Shown here piece after piece: positions 42,290-52,385 of a DNA stretch of 64,000 nucleotides. The stretch's first letter is position 1. The number at the start of each line of letters is the position of its first letter. Below the pieces are notes generated by a model. It did not search any database and was not told the DNA's origin. It saw only the letters and a program-made list of their open reading frames with translations. The position numbers were made by a program, and so were the translations under genes. This DNA comes from Tribonema minus (Eukaryota > Sar > Xanthophyceae > Tribonematales > Tribonemataceae): positions 62,001-126,000 of the forward strand of contig JAFCMP010000334.1 of assembly GCA_017506865.1 (NCBI GenBank), in the 5' to 3' direction.

Positions 42290-43942
42290 CTTCAACACCA
42301 AGTTCAACATTAGGCTGCCCCCGCGATCTCTTGCTTCAACCTGAGGGTCGGTGCGCTGCGTGTTTGCCTGGCCCTAGATGCGCCTGTTTGAGCTGTTCGC
42401 ACCTGATTGTGCACCTGGCCCGCACGGCTGATGTCATCAGCCTGCCTGCCTAGTAGCTCCCCGGCCCGGGAAGGCACTGTGTGCGCGCGTCGGAGAGGCA
42501 GGAGCAGTCGATGCGTGTATGCAGTGGGCAGCAGATGGGCGGATGCGGCGCTGCTAATCAGCAGGTGCCAGCAACACAGTGCACTGGGGTGATGTGCATG
42601 CAAGCGGAAACTTCATTTTTGGGGGGCTGGTAGCAGGGGGCAGACGGGGGGGGGGGTGGTTGCTTTGAACCGCCGCAAATGTACAACATATGCACCTGTT
42701 GTGTGTCCTCTGTGTGACATGTGCTATATGTGCAGCATGTTGCAGTGATGGCCATGCGTGACAAGTCGTTATGCCTGCCATCATTGATTGAGCCTCGAGT
42801 GAGTGTCTATTCCGTGTGCGCTGCGTGTTCCCGATAGAGCATGATGTGAAGAGCATGGAGCGCAGCCGCGTGTGTATGTGCTGCTTGGGTGTGGTGCAGT
42901 GTTGTCATCTTCATGTGATTTTAGCCACAATCACTTGCTTGACATTGTGTGTGGGCATATCTCAGCTTGCAACAGTCATCTCAACGTCCACAACTCGATG
43001 CCCCAACTGCTCGCGGCAGAGATTTATCATGGTGTATAAGTGCTCAGTGAATTTGCCTACCTCCAACATGCCCTAGGCCGCAGCCGCGCATGAGTCGCCG
43101 CCGCTTGCAAGTGTGCTGAAGGACTGCGGCAGCACGGTGACACTGCTTGGGCCTGAGAACCAAGACAAGCCATGCGCCCATTTGGCGCTTTCTTGTGCCG
43201 CATGAGGGTGCATGAGCAACTGCAAAATCAGCACCGTGACATGTATGTTGCTCTGGAATGATGCGCCCATTGAATTGCTCTGCCGCATGAAGTTCATGAG
43301 CAACTTCAACGTCATGAGCAGTCCCCCTTGCACCCTCAATTGCGGCGCCTGCAGCTTTCTCCAATGTGTGCCCTATGCATTCAAATGTACTGATAATATG
43401 GCATAGCATTTACGTCACTGCATGATCAGCACACGTGCATCCCACGGCAAGGGCTCCATTCCACAGGGACACTCCAGTGATCGTCATCTGACGCAAAGGG
43501 CCATACTGTGTGATTGCTGTATTGTATCAGCGGTTGTAGACATGTGAACAAAGCACAATATTCAGCGGCTTGAAGGTGCGACAGCTGAGTGCATACTATC
43601 ACACATACCAAGAGCAGCGCTCAACAACCTCAGCAGCCAGCAACCGCGTTCAGCAGGTGCGCAAAGCGTAATTCCTTGTGACATGTGCAACACATTGCAT
43701 TGTGCATATTCCAACCGAGATGTCTGAGTGGACCTTATGCTGGAGCTACAGTAGGCTACGCTGAACCAGTGTCATGCGCAAATGTCGACTAAACCCACAC
43801 TGCCAGGTGCTACGGGCTCAAGAGACCCCTGTATTGCCTCCGCACCTCACTCAACAGAGGGGGATCCCCTCCACTTGGGGCAAAGTGGGGGAAGCGCAGC
43901 ACTTCACGAGATATTAGCTACAAGTGGCGCACACAATTTTGC
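42290..43942. other. Intergenic, prohibitin 3' side to fascin-like gene
   Basis: No gene recognised. A local duplication GCCGCATGA-GTTCATGAGCAACT lies at 43198-43222 and 43284-43310. A G10 run is at 42648-42657. Frames on both strands are short and without family resemblance. Confidence 0.5.
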
Positions 43943-44714
43943 TCAAGCTTCAATGACCTCGAACTGCTCCCAGGCCTGAGCCACCTGTGGCTGACAGTCC
44001 AGGTTGCCACTCAAGCCTGCACGGATGTATCTGCCATGCACAGATCTGAAACACGCCTTGCCTGAGGCCAGCACCTCTACTGCAAACAACTCCCACATAT
44101 GGGGGTTCTTGGCGTCGCCTCGGATCTGGCCATCAGGGGTGGCACACAAGTACCTGCCGGTTGCAAAGAGAGTCGGGGTAAGAGACGCCGTTCAGCTCGG
44201 ACGACAGGGGATCTGTAACCAATTGCAAGCGGCTTTGGCATGTGCTCTGAGTTGAAGTTGTCTTGCATGTCACTTGAGCATGAAGTCTTTATCCCAGCGA
44301 TCAAGCAAGTGTATTGTACGTACGCACCTGCCATGCGCGGTGCGAATATTGCATAGGCCGCGGCCCACAAACTCCAGCGTGAAGACCTCCCACGCTTGCG
44401 CAGCTTCGGTGGAGAAGAGCTCCCAGCCGCGGTCTGCATGCAGCGCCGACGAAGCGCCCGTGGTGACTCTTCAGCATGACTGTCTTGCGCAGCAGCACGC
44501 AGCTCTTAAGGTAGGCCACTGCATGTGCAAGGGGCTTGCTACCAACTTGCACTTCTAGCAGAAGCGCGACGTCGGCGATGCTTGTGGCGACAGGAACAGC
44601 AGTGCCGACTGCAGCATCGTAGCTGCTGCAGCCACTGGGGGTGCTGCTGCTCCAGAGATACATCGCATCCTCCTGCACGTCAGATTGCACTGCAGGCTCT
44701 TTCGCCTTCGTCAT
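43943..44714 (-). CDS. Fascin-like / actin-cross-linking-domain-like protein, possibly frameshifted
   Basis: Two exons are visible: 44328-44714 (candidate ATG 44714) and 43943-44153 (TGA). The splice is supported by phase: TAHG then a split Arg then YLCATPDGQIRGD. Repeated beta-trefoil wording is seen three times: LKSHHGRFVGA, IRTAHGRYLCATPDG and RSVHGRYIRAGLSG, each followed by an aromatic-rich WELF/WEVF/WEQF strand. That is the pattern of fascin-like actin-cross-linking folds, here with about three repeats and a short N-terminal part rich in Ala/Val. Between LKSHHGRFVGA and DRGWELFS the frame shifts by one base near 44435, so exon 1 is not open in a single frame as given: a real lesion, a sequence error, or a misread splice. 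A further short open frame starts at 44913 and could hold a 5' exon, but no in-phase donor was found. Family name is tentative. Confidence 0.6.
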
Positions 44715-44914
44715 CTGGCAAACAGCAAGACAAACAACACGTGCATGAGGAACCCAATGCTGCCAAAGCAATCCTCACGCTAGCTGATCGAATCTCACTA
44801 AACTTATGATCGACGAGCTGTGCTGGTGTGCGCACTCTCCGAGCGGCATGAATGGCAGCCTCGCCCGAAGACTGCCGCGGCAATGAAGGAGCCGCATTGA
44901 TGGAATCGGACATG

Positions 44915-45521
44915 AATCATTTGACGCAGGTACGTTGCGCTGGTGATCAGCGACGAGCTGACTAGCTTGCATGGCTGCGGCGTGATCAACGCATGGTCGC
45001 CACTTACCTCTATTGAGCGTGTGAGCGTCAGCGAACGCGTGAACGAAATCACTGAGCGTTCGCCAGTGGTCACGAGAGCACAGGAGCCTTGCACAAAAAA
45101 TCGTCCCCGCCCCCCCCCCCACCCCCCCCGTTTACCAAAGCAGGCTCGCTCAGCGTCGATGACATCACTGTTTTCGGAAATATGAGGCATCAATTGAGTG
45201 CCCACAAGCATCTGCTGCCGCTACGCGCACTCTATGATTGTCTCTGGCGGCGTCACTGGTGCCATTGCCAGTACATGAACCACGCATGGTCAAGCGCTTC
45301 ATGCATCCATCATCCGTGTGACAGAGGGCCTCCCTAGCGCGGGGCTCTAGTGACTGCATCTTGGTAACGTCTCTTGTGATGCAAGCCTCTGATCCTTGCT
45401 TGCGACACTGCAATGCGAGCTTCTGATCCCCGCTTGCGACTCAGCACACATTTTTAATTGAAGCTTTCCTGAACTTTCCTGAACTTCTGTCATATTATTG
45501 TTTGGGACAGCTGTGATGGCA
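44915..45521. other. Intergenic, between fascin-like and leucine-rich genes
   Basis: Probably the 5' side of the fascin-like gene and the 3' side of the leucine-rich gene. A C10-A-C8 run at 45111-45129 is the only simple repeat. No coding sequence recognised. Confidence 0.4.
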
Positions 45522-46823
45522 TCATGACAATGGGACTGCAAGTGCGGCTGCACTGTGCTGCGCTGATTCAACAGACCACTCTAACTCCAACAAGCGCTTC
45601 AAGTTAAGGTCAACAAGCAATGCCCGCGCCAAGGCTTGACGAACGTTCAAGTGCCTGCTGGGCACTTGTGGTAGGTAGACTTGACAACATGTTGCCGCTC
45701 CAAAGTATCCTCTACCACACGTCCGGCACATGGCCTGACGCATACTCCCGCAGTAGCGGCGGCTCGTTCGCGGCACAACCGTGACTGCCATGCCTGCGCG
45801 CCCGCAGCAGAACGTCTGCCCCACGCAGTGCGGACCGATGGTCAGCTGCCGCAGCGACGCGGGCAGGCGTGTGTCTTTCGGCAGTACTGCGCCGTTGAGC
45901 GCTAGGAATCGCAGCTGCTGCAGGCCGCCTGCCGGCACCGCCAGCTCCAGCGGCGGCGCACGACCTGTGCCAGTGGCGGCAGTCGTCCATATGACAGCGC
46001 GCGTGAGCCCCGGCGCCAGTGGCAGCACGAGGCCCGGCGGCACCCGCCAGTGAACCGCTATCTCCATCTGCGTCAGCGAAGCGAGCGGGCCCAGTGCGCT
46101 GACCAGACTGTGCCACACGCCGCGGCCGCGGTCTTCCAGCTCGTACCCCGGCCAGAGCTCCTCTAAGACAAAGGAGGTCAGATTCGGCGGCAGCACGGTG
46201 ATGCGCTGGGCGTCGTGGCTGTCGAAACACTCCGGCCGCAGGTCCTCCAGGCTTGTGGCTCCATCCAGCACGGCCGACAGCGGCTGGTGCCACCCCTCCA
46301 TGCCGATGTGCAGCTGGCGCAGCCGCGGCGGCAGCGGCACCGACAGCGTGGCGCCAAAGCGGTTGCCGGACTCAACTTGAATGAGCAGGCTCTCGAGCGT
46401 GGCCGGCAGGCACAGCTCGCCTGCAGACGCATTGCCGTCTTGGTCGTGGTCGTTCCGAAACGCGCGCAGCTCCGTTATCTCCAAGCGCTGCAGGTTGGGC
46501 GGCAGAGGCGGCAGCGCCAGGCGACCGTCGGCCGTCGGGTACACCCGCGCCGACATCCGCAAGTGGGTGAGGTTGTCGGGGAGCACCGTGCCTGGCGCCA
46601 GCAACAGCGCGGCCACCTCCAGCCGCTCCAGAGCCGGCGGCCACGGCCACCCGTCCGTGTCCACCGGCAACGCAGTTGCGCAGTGCCCGGGGGGGCGCAC
46701 GATGAGCGTCCGCACCGCTGGCGCGCACTGCAGCAGCGGCGGCACGAGATCGTCCTGGCCCTCGTAAGTGATGGTGTATTGCAGGGTGTGCACGTGCGGC
46801 GCACGCGCCAGGGCTCGGCGCAC
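45522..46823 (-). CDS. Leucine-rich repeat protein (LRR/FNIP-like), 5' end unresolved
   Basis: The longest uninterrupted frame in the window: 433 codons. It is built of irregular repeats of the form LP-x2-L-x2-L-x-I/M: LPPNLQRLEITEL, LPATLESLLIQ, LPPRLRQLHIGM, LPPNLTSFVLEEL, LRFLALNGAVLP and LPASLRQLTIG, spaced about 30-60 residues. This is the look of LRR or FNIP-repeat proteins, which serve as protein-binding scaffolds; the partner is unknown. No in-frame ATG lies near the 5' end and the first codon at 46823 is GTG, so the coding frame probably continues upstream (open to about 46925) into a spliced exon, possibly via the CAG just before the codons for HAEAWERVVRRA. The last 90 residues lose the repeat pattern, gain Cys, and may be read-through into an intron. 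The opposite strand shows a 253-codon shadow frame, typical of GC-rich coding DNA. Confidence 0.72.
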   Translation of the reverse strand: MRRALARAPHVHTLQYTITYEGQDDLVPPLLQCAPAVRTLIVRPPGHCATALPVDTDGWPWPPALERLEVAALLLAPGTVLPDNLTHLRMSARVYPTADGRLALPPLPPNLQRLEITELRAFRNDHDQDGNASAGELCLPATLESLLIQVESGNRFGATLSVPLPPRLRQLHIGMEGWHQPLSAVLDGATSLEDLRPECFDSHDAQRITVLPPNLTSFVLEELWPGYELEDRGRGVWHSLVSALGPLASLTQMEIAVHWRVPPGLVLPLAPGLTRAVIWTTAATGTGRAPPLELAVPAGGLQQLRFLALNGAVLPKDTRLPASLRQLTIGPHCVGQTFCCGRAGMAVTVVPRTSRRYCGSMRQAMCRTCGRGYFGAATCCQVYLPQVPSRHLNVRQALARALLVDLNLKRLLELEWSVESAQHSAAALAVPLS

Positions 46824-47039
46824 GACCCGCTCCCATGCCTCTGCGTGCTGTGCATTGCCGAGCGAGGATGCGCGCGCAAGGCAGGAGCACGCGCACGAGA
46901 CAGTGTGTCACACCGGCAGCAAGAGAGCTCGCGACACAGCCGCAGGCTGCGCGGTGCACATGTAGGTGTTGCGTAGGTGGCATGTTGGCATTGTGTGGTG
47001 TGCATGTGTGTATGGGTGGGCTTGGAGCCGTTACGGCAG

Positions 47040-47240
47040 CCAAGCACATTGTGCACAGCTGCACGCACGTATTAGAGGGGTTTCGGCGACCAGAGTGGTG
47101 AGGTGGGGCAAATCACCAGGCACGCCAGCATCCAGCAGTCGCCTAGGATCTGGATTGTTGCCATCAATCGTCAACTGCTTCACTCTCCTGCTGCTCTCTC
47201 CTGTTAGCTGGCAAGGCCACGAGTCTGACCGGACCCAAAT
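47040..47240 (-). CDS. Candidate upstream exon of the leucine-rich protein
   Basis: A short minus-strand frame contains RRVKQLTIDG and later DLPHLTTLVAETP, a spacing and wording that match the LP-x-L-x-T-L repeats of the protein encoded just downstream at 45522-46823. It lies 0.2-0.4 kb upstream of that frame, where a 5' exon is needed. A possible donor (GTGCGT) lies near 47068, but I could not find an acceptor that joins the two in phase, so the link is a proposal only. Confidence 0.3.
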
Positions 47241-48048
47241 GGGCACCATGCATGCTGCCCTGTACGCCTCTCTGTTGAGGCCCCAAGCCCTTCACCAGCC
47301 ACCTCTGCGGTGCCATGACCTCCCACACCGATGGCTGTGCCTCATGGTAGCCGTCTACCGCCTCCATTGCCTCCAATTCCTCTGCTCTCCCTGACCAGGA
47401 CACTATGGTACTCAGAGTCTGCCAAGTGCACGTTCGGCCAAAGGGAGGAGTGTCAGTGCGAGCCTGTGATGCACGTTACAGCTGCCTCTCATTGGCTCTC
47501 GTTGGGCAGATCAGGTTAGGTAAATGCATTCATTGCCATCATGGTAGAGCACCGCAAACATGAGAGTGTGATTATACGCTGTGCCGCATGAAGCTTCGAT
47601 GGTGCATGAGCATGCTAGCACTTCGCGGATGCGAGTTCAACACAGCCTGTTGAAGTCTAGGATGGCTTTTGGCAGGCTCGCTACGAGACAGAATGGACTC
47701 GGGGGCCAGTATACTCGATGGGGACGGGAGCACAGCGGCTCCGCCTTTGTAGTAGTGGATGGAAGTCTCCGTGCTGCCGTCACATGGATTCCCCAGGATT
47801 GCGCGAAGCTTGTCTGATTGAATATGAAAACGTTTGTAAACATTTCCGTGGCTGCCATCTCCGCCGTGGCTGCCAGCTGCTCCGCCGCGTGTGGTGGCGC
47901 TGCTACCTACCGGCGATTCCGCCTGCCGCACTGCCACTGCTGCAGGCGGTCGCCGCAGCGGATTCGCCGGCATCGCAGCCAGTCCGGCTGCAGCAGCTGC
48001 GTCGTCCATTGGCAAGTGCTGCAGCTCGCTCCAACTTGAAGTCCTCAG
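47241..48048. other. Stretch with only weak coding signs
   Basis: A 147-codon minus-strand frame (47572-48015) begins MPMDDAAAAAGLAAM, is Ala/Pro-rich and then Gly/Ser/His-rich; after about codon 50 it looks like non-coding read-through. It lies downstream of the RING-like frame on the same strand and could hold one of its exons, but no splice could be fixed. Confidence 0.3.
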
Positions 48049-48780
48049 CTAATCATCCTTCAGCTCTGAGAGTTTGCGACATGCTGCTGCAGCGCGTCGC
48101 GCTCCTCCACCGCCACATCTGCGGCAGGCGACGCCCGCATCGGCGTGCCGCAGCGCACGCCGGCGGCCACTCCCCCATCCGACCGCCGCAGCAGCGCCTC
48201 CCGCTCCCCGGGCCGGACCGGCTCCGCGTTCACGTCTGCTCCGTCTGCGGCCGTGGCCACGCCCCTTGTGCGCCGCCGCCGCTCGTCCCAGGCTCCGCAG
48301 CTTGAGCAACCACTTTGCTGCACGCACCCGCTCGTCCACCGCTCGTACGACCTCAGGCTGCAGCTCGAAACGCGCCGTCTGCAGCTCCTGCCTGAGGCCG
48401 CCCCAAAATTCTTCGCCCTCTGCTCCCCTCTAGCACAGCACCATGGCGATCAGCAAGTCGCGCCACACGCAGTGGCCAGGGCACAGCGGACATGCGAACT
48501 CGCGCTCGGAGCAAAGCAGCCTGTCCATTGCGCAGGTCATGTGCAAGGCGTGATCGAAGCCGCCGGCGCATCGATGAACGCGCATTGCGTCTCCCATCAC
48601 TAACATAGCTGAACAGGCGCGGGCAGAGCAGACACTTGGGCTGTCCCGCAGCTGCAGCGGTCGGCGCATGAGCACCGCGCGCGCCTCTGCCAGGGTCGCC
48701 TCTGCTTCAAGTTTGATGCCGGCGCCGAGCACAGCCTCCGCTTGGCGGCCGGCCGCGGCGGCATCATCGCCCCGGGCCGT
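48049..48780 (-). CDS. Cys/His-rich (RING-like) reading frame with an in-frame TAG
   Basis: From about 48780 down to the TAG near 48430 one frame reads an Ala/Glu-rich helix (LEAEATLAEARAVLMRR), then Cys and His in a zinc-finger-like order: VCSARACSA, RVHRCAGGFDHALHMTCAMD, FACPLCPGHCVWRDLLIAMVL. The end CPLC-x4-W-x-DLL recalls the last knuckle of SLX1-type or other RING-variant fingers, but no GIY-YIG nuclease domain was found, so SLX1 is not claimed. After the TAG the same frame continues open to 48049 with helix-like sequence (EEFWGGLRQELQTARFELQ, VVRAVDERVRAAKWLLKL). A better first knuckle (KCLLCPRLF) exists in another frame at about 48605-48630, hinting at a frameshift. Either a decayed gene, a misread intron, or readthrough. 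Upstream sequence to 49010 is Gly/Ser-repeat rich in one frame. Confidence 0.35.
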
Positions 48781-49528
48781 CCACGAACGGCGTGATGCGT
48801 GTCACAGTGGACGCCGCCACCGCTGCCGCTGCCGCTGCCGCTGCCACCGCCGCTGCTGTCGAGCCGAATGTCTGCTGAGAGCGGGGGTGCCGCTGCTGCA
48901 TCGCAGCCACTGGCAGCGCCGCTGTCGCTATAGCGTATATGCACGCTATGCGCCTCGCCGCCGCCGTCGCCGCGCCCTTGACCATAATGGACATACACGG
49001 TAAGCCCCATCGCCAGCAGGTGCTGCCGCTCCCCCCAGCTCTGGCGCCTCGTCTAGCCGCCCTTGTTAATCAGCTTGAAGTTGGTCTCCTTGATGACGCG
49101 GACGGTGTGGGTGGGTGTGTGCGGCGCGGCAGCGGCGGCTGAGTCGCCGCCGCCGCCAAAACACACTGTCAGTCAAGCAGCGCCAGCAGTGTGTCCTGCA
49201 GCAGTTGCCGCCACCACTGCCCGCCAGCAGCATGCCGCCCGTGCCGCTTTCGTACACGTGAAATCAACCACTGCATACCATCCTGCCTGGCAGTGCGTTT
49301 TCTCGTGTACACCCCTTCAGCAACACACCACATCACAGCATCATATGTCCACACCAGTAAACCTGATGAGTCGAAGTAAGTTCAAGACTTAAGTTTGCAT
49401 GTGCCACAGTGTTCGTAGTGGTTGCAACTTTAATGCCTGTTGACAACCATGGCAGCTCAACATTCTTCGGCTTGTCCATGCACACACATGGTTTTTCCTA
49501 CATCAACTTTCGCAATCGACCTGCACTA

Positions 49529-49564
49529 GGGGAAAATGTGAGTAGGAAAACTCACATTTTCCCC
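49529..49564. repeat. Perfect hairpin, 14-bp stem, 8-base loop
   Basis: GGGGAAAATGTGAG at 49529-49542 and its reverse complement at 49551-49564 with loop TAGGAAAA. Lies in a gene-poor stretch. Could be a small-RNA hairpin or the end of a decayed element; nothing else identifies it. Confidence 0.85.
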
Positions 49565-51925
49565 TTGGATCGCAAATCAATTTCCTCAGCTTGAGCACTC
49601 TGATGAAGGCGCTCTCCAGCATTGCGCTGTCACACCTCTCCACACCAATGCACCTGGAAGCAGTTGACTTCAGCAGCGTCTTTATCCAGCCCTGTCACTG
49701 GATGCTCGCCATCATCGCTTCGATCGGCGAGTTCGCAGCCACCATCAAGGCGTGCCTGGTCGTGAGCGAAGCTATCGCGCCTGCGCTGCAGTAACAGTGG
49801 GTAGTAGAGGCCTGCAAACACTATAGGTGAGCGTCAATTCCGTTCACATAGATGAGGACGCGCTGAGCAGGCTGACACTCGCGCCTTCGAAGGATGCACG
49901 CCAAAAAGTAAACTTCACGTCGCAGTCGCATGAGAGGCGCTGCCATCAACACATGCAATTGGTGATAGAGTCGGCGCTGGGAATGCGCCCCACTGAACCT
50001 GCAGACCATGATGATTTTCAAGGCACCCATCGCAATTCCACATCGGTGCAGTCAATGTAAGCTCTCTGCTTTGCTCGGTGAGGCTGGCTGGCAGGCCCCA
50101 AAACCACTTTTTACCCTCTTGATCACACCGCCCTGACACGCCTGGTCAAGAGGCGACCATTGCATGACAGATGAGCTGACATTCGCAATTAATTTCATGT
50201 AAGCTGCACAACAGGAGTCACACGCCATCATGATGGACACCAAGCAGAGCTGGACTCTACATCAGCTGCTCAAGCGATGCTGCCGCCGATCCACGACTGC
50301 TACTACCAATACCTTGCCTATGGCGATGACATGCAGCTTCTCCTTTTCCCCCTTGTGGTACTCCAAGCTTTCTCATCCCACCCCTTCCCAGACTCTGAGG
50401 CCCATTAAATTGGCTAGGCGCAAGGTGTAAACACAGAAGAAGAAGCAGCTATGCAGCTCTCAAGCTCTTGGGAACAGGCTGCCACACTGTAATCATCCTC
50501 AATGTAGCCAGCATGTCTGTGGTTGTGTGCGTGCAAGTGGTGCCAGCACTGCATGCCCAAGTGCATTAGTGTGCTGTTGTGTCTAAGTAGGGCCATTGTA
50601 GCCTGACTCTGGTGTAAATAGCGCCCGCTCCATGCTCATGTCCTTTGGCTTGGGTTGCTCAAAGCAGCAAGAGCGCAGCCGCAACGACCCCCCCCCACTC
50701 CAACACCCGGCCGGTTTCCCTATTTTCCTACACACGCAACACACACCTGTGCGTATGGGCAGCGTTCCAATGGTAACATACTACAACAAGTCAGTCACCA
50801 GCGTTCGCTCTTCTGCTCGATGTGCTGCCATGTTACATAGCATGTCTAGCATATGTCTAGGGTGTGGTTGGCAGGTGCATTTAAGCAGGCCAACTTCAAA
50901 GTTGACATTGTGCTGCCCTCAGAGGCACATGCTGACCGGAACAGGCCCAGCGGGCAGAGTAAGATGCGCAGATCACTCTCATCGCAACCTCAAGTGCTTG
51001 CCAACCATGCTGTCATTATGCTGACCATGCTCACCATGTTGACGGAGGAGATCATGAGGACGGTGCGCAACGCCACAGTCAGCATATGACTTATAAAATA
51101 GTTGCTGCGACAGTAAGACGACAGACAAGAAGACCCTTGTCGGACGGCATTGGTGGGACCGCATGTGGCTGGTTTCACGCTGAAAGTCTCAAAGCTGAAC
51201 TCTCACTTTCTGAAGGTTATACTATGTGGCCTGCTGTACACTGAGCGTTGCTGTAGTGAAGAAAAACGGCGAGGCCAGGAATGTCAGGATGTGCACCTTG
51301 ACACCAGTCATGAAGGTGCAGCTAGAATTGTAGAAGTGTGATTTCGTGGCATGTGGCTTGCGGTGCACAACATCTCTTGGGCTAGGCAAGTCAACAAAGC
51401 GAGCTCTGACACCACAAAGCTCGTGGACATGGTGCTGAGCTGTGCTTGTGCAGTGTAAAATTGGCGATCTAAACCCGTTCTGCGCAGCATCAGGTATCCT
51501 ACCAGTGCCCATCATTGTGCATGACGACAGTCAACATCAGCACATCGTTTGCCGTTGCGAGCACAATGCATCAGCTCTGGTGCCGCTTGTGTAGGCGAAC
51601 CATGACCACCAACAGACATGTGTGCAAATGAGCAGCGGATTTGGGTGCACCGGCACAGAGATTTCCAACAGGGAAGGACTGCAGCAGTCAGCAAGAAACG
51701 GTTCCTCATGGAAGATGGTGTAAACTGTGAAATGAGCTTCTAACACATACGACTGCTACCGCACTTACATAATCGTGCCGTCAGTTGCCTCTCGCGGGCA
51801 ACTGCGCGCTGCTGCAATGGAACCTCAATGCGTGACGCCCCCATATACGTCTGTGAAGTGTGACAATTGCCCCCGGTGCAGCTCCCCTTCGGAGGCAGCT
51901 GCAACGCATATGACATGCTTGACAA

Positions 51926-52070
51926 GGGGGGGGGGGGGGGGGGGGGGGGGCAACAGCGGCTAGCGCACTAGGGGTGCAGCTAGGGCTGGGCGAACCGAAA
52001 TGCTCACCTCAAACCGACTCTATACATGCTTCAGGCGAATTATCGCTTCACCGACTCACTGCATGCTGAG

Positions 52071-52103
<33 letters not shown>
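51926..52103. repeat. G25 run followed by C33 run, 120 bp apart
   Basis: G from 51926 to 51950 and C from 52071 to 52103. The two homopolymers are complementary and could form a G-C stem with a 120-base loop, or slip. No exon border was recognised here, unlike the other homopolymers. Confidence 0.9.
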
Positions 52104-52104
<1 letters not shown>

Positions 52105-52385
52105 CTTGCCCCCTTCCTACGCTCACTTCAACATGCACGGCTTCGTCTCCACTTCACGTCGCACATGTAGTCCAAGCAGCGAGCCTACGCACCGCATGCA
52201 ATTTCAAGGTACCAGCTGATACCTAACCGCTGTCGCGGGCTTGTGCCTTTGCACAGGCACAGGCGGGGGGCGGGGAGGGGGGGGTCCTCCAAGCCCAAGA
52301 GGGGCTTATTTGGGGCAGGGTGGGTAGAAGGGGGGGTGACGGGGAGTGACAGCGATCAACGCTGATGCCGTTACGCGTAGGTAGG

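Larger units (their letters stand above)
49011..52385. other. Gene-poor stretch
   Basis: No convincing exon seen on either strand; the longest frame is 130 codons (50632-51024, +) without recognisable features. Contains the hairpin at 49529-49564 and the G25/C33 pair at 51926-52103. TTAGGG tracts and exon echoes are essentially absent, so it does not look like introns of the neighbouring genes. Confidence 0.5.

Noticed and set aside
46215-46976. A 253-codon plus-strand open frame
   Set aside because: It is the antisense shadow of the leucine-rich protein; it is Arg/Gln-rich with no family resemblance, whereas the opposite strand shows regular repeats.
48400-49010. SLX1 endonuclease subunit
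   Set aside because: The finger end recalls SLX1, but no GIY-YIG domain lies upstream; the neighbouring frame is Gly/Ser-repeat.
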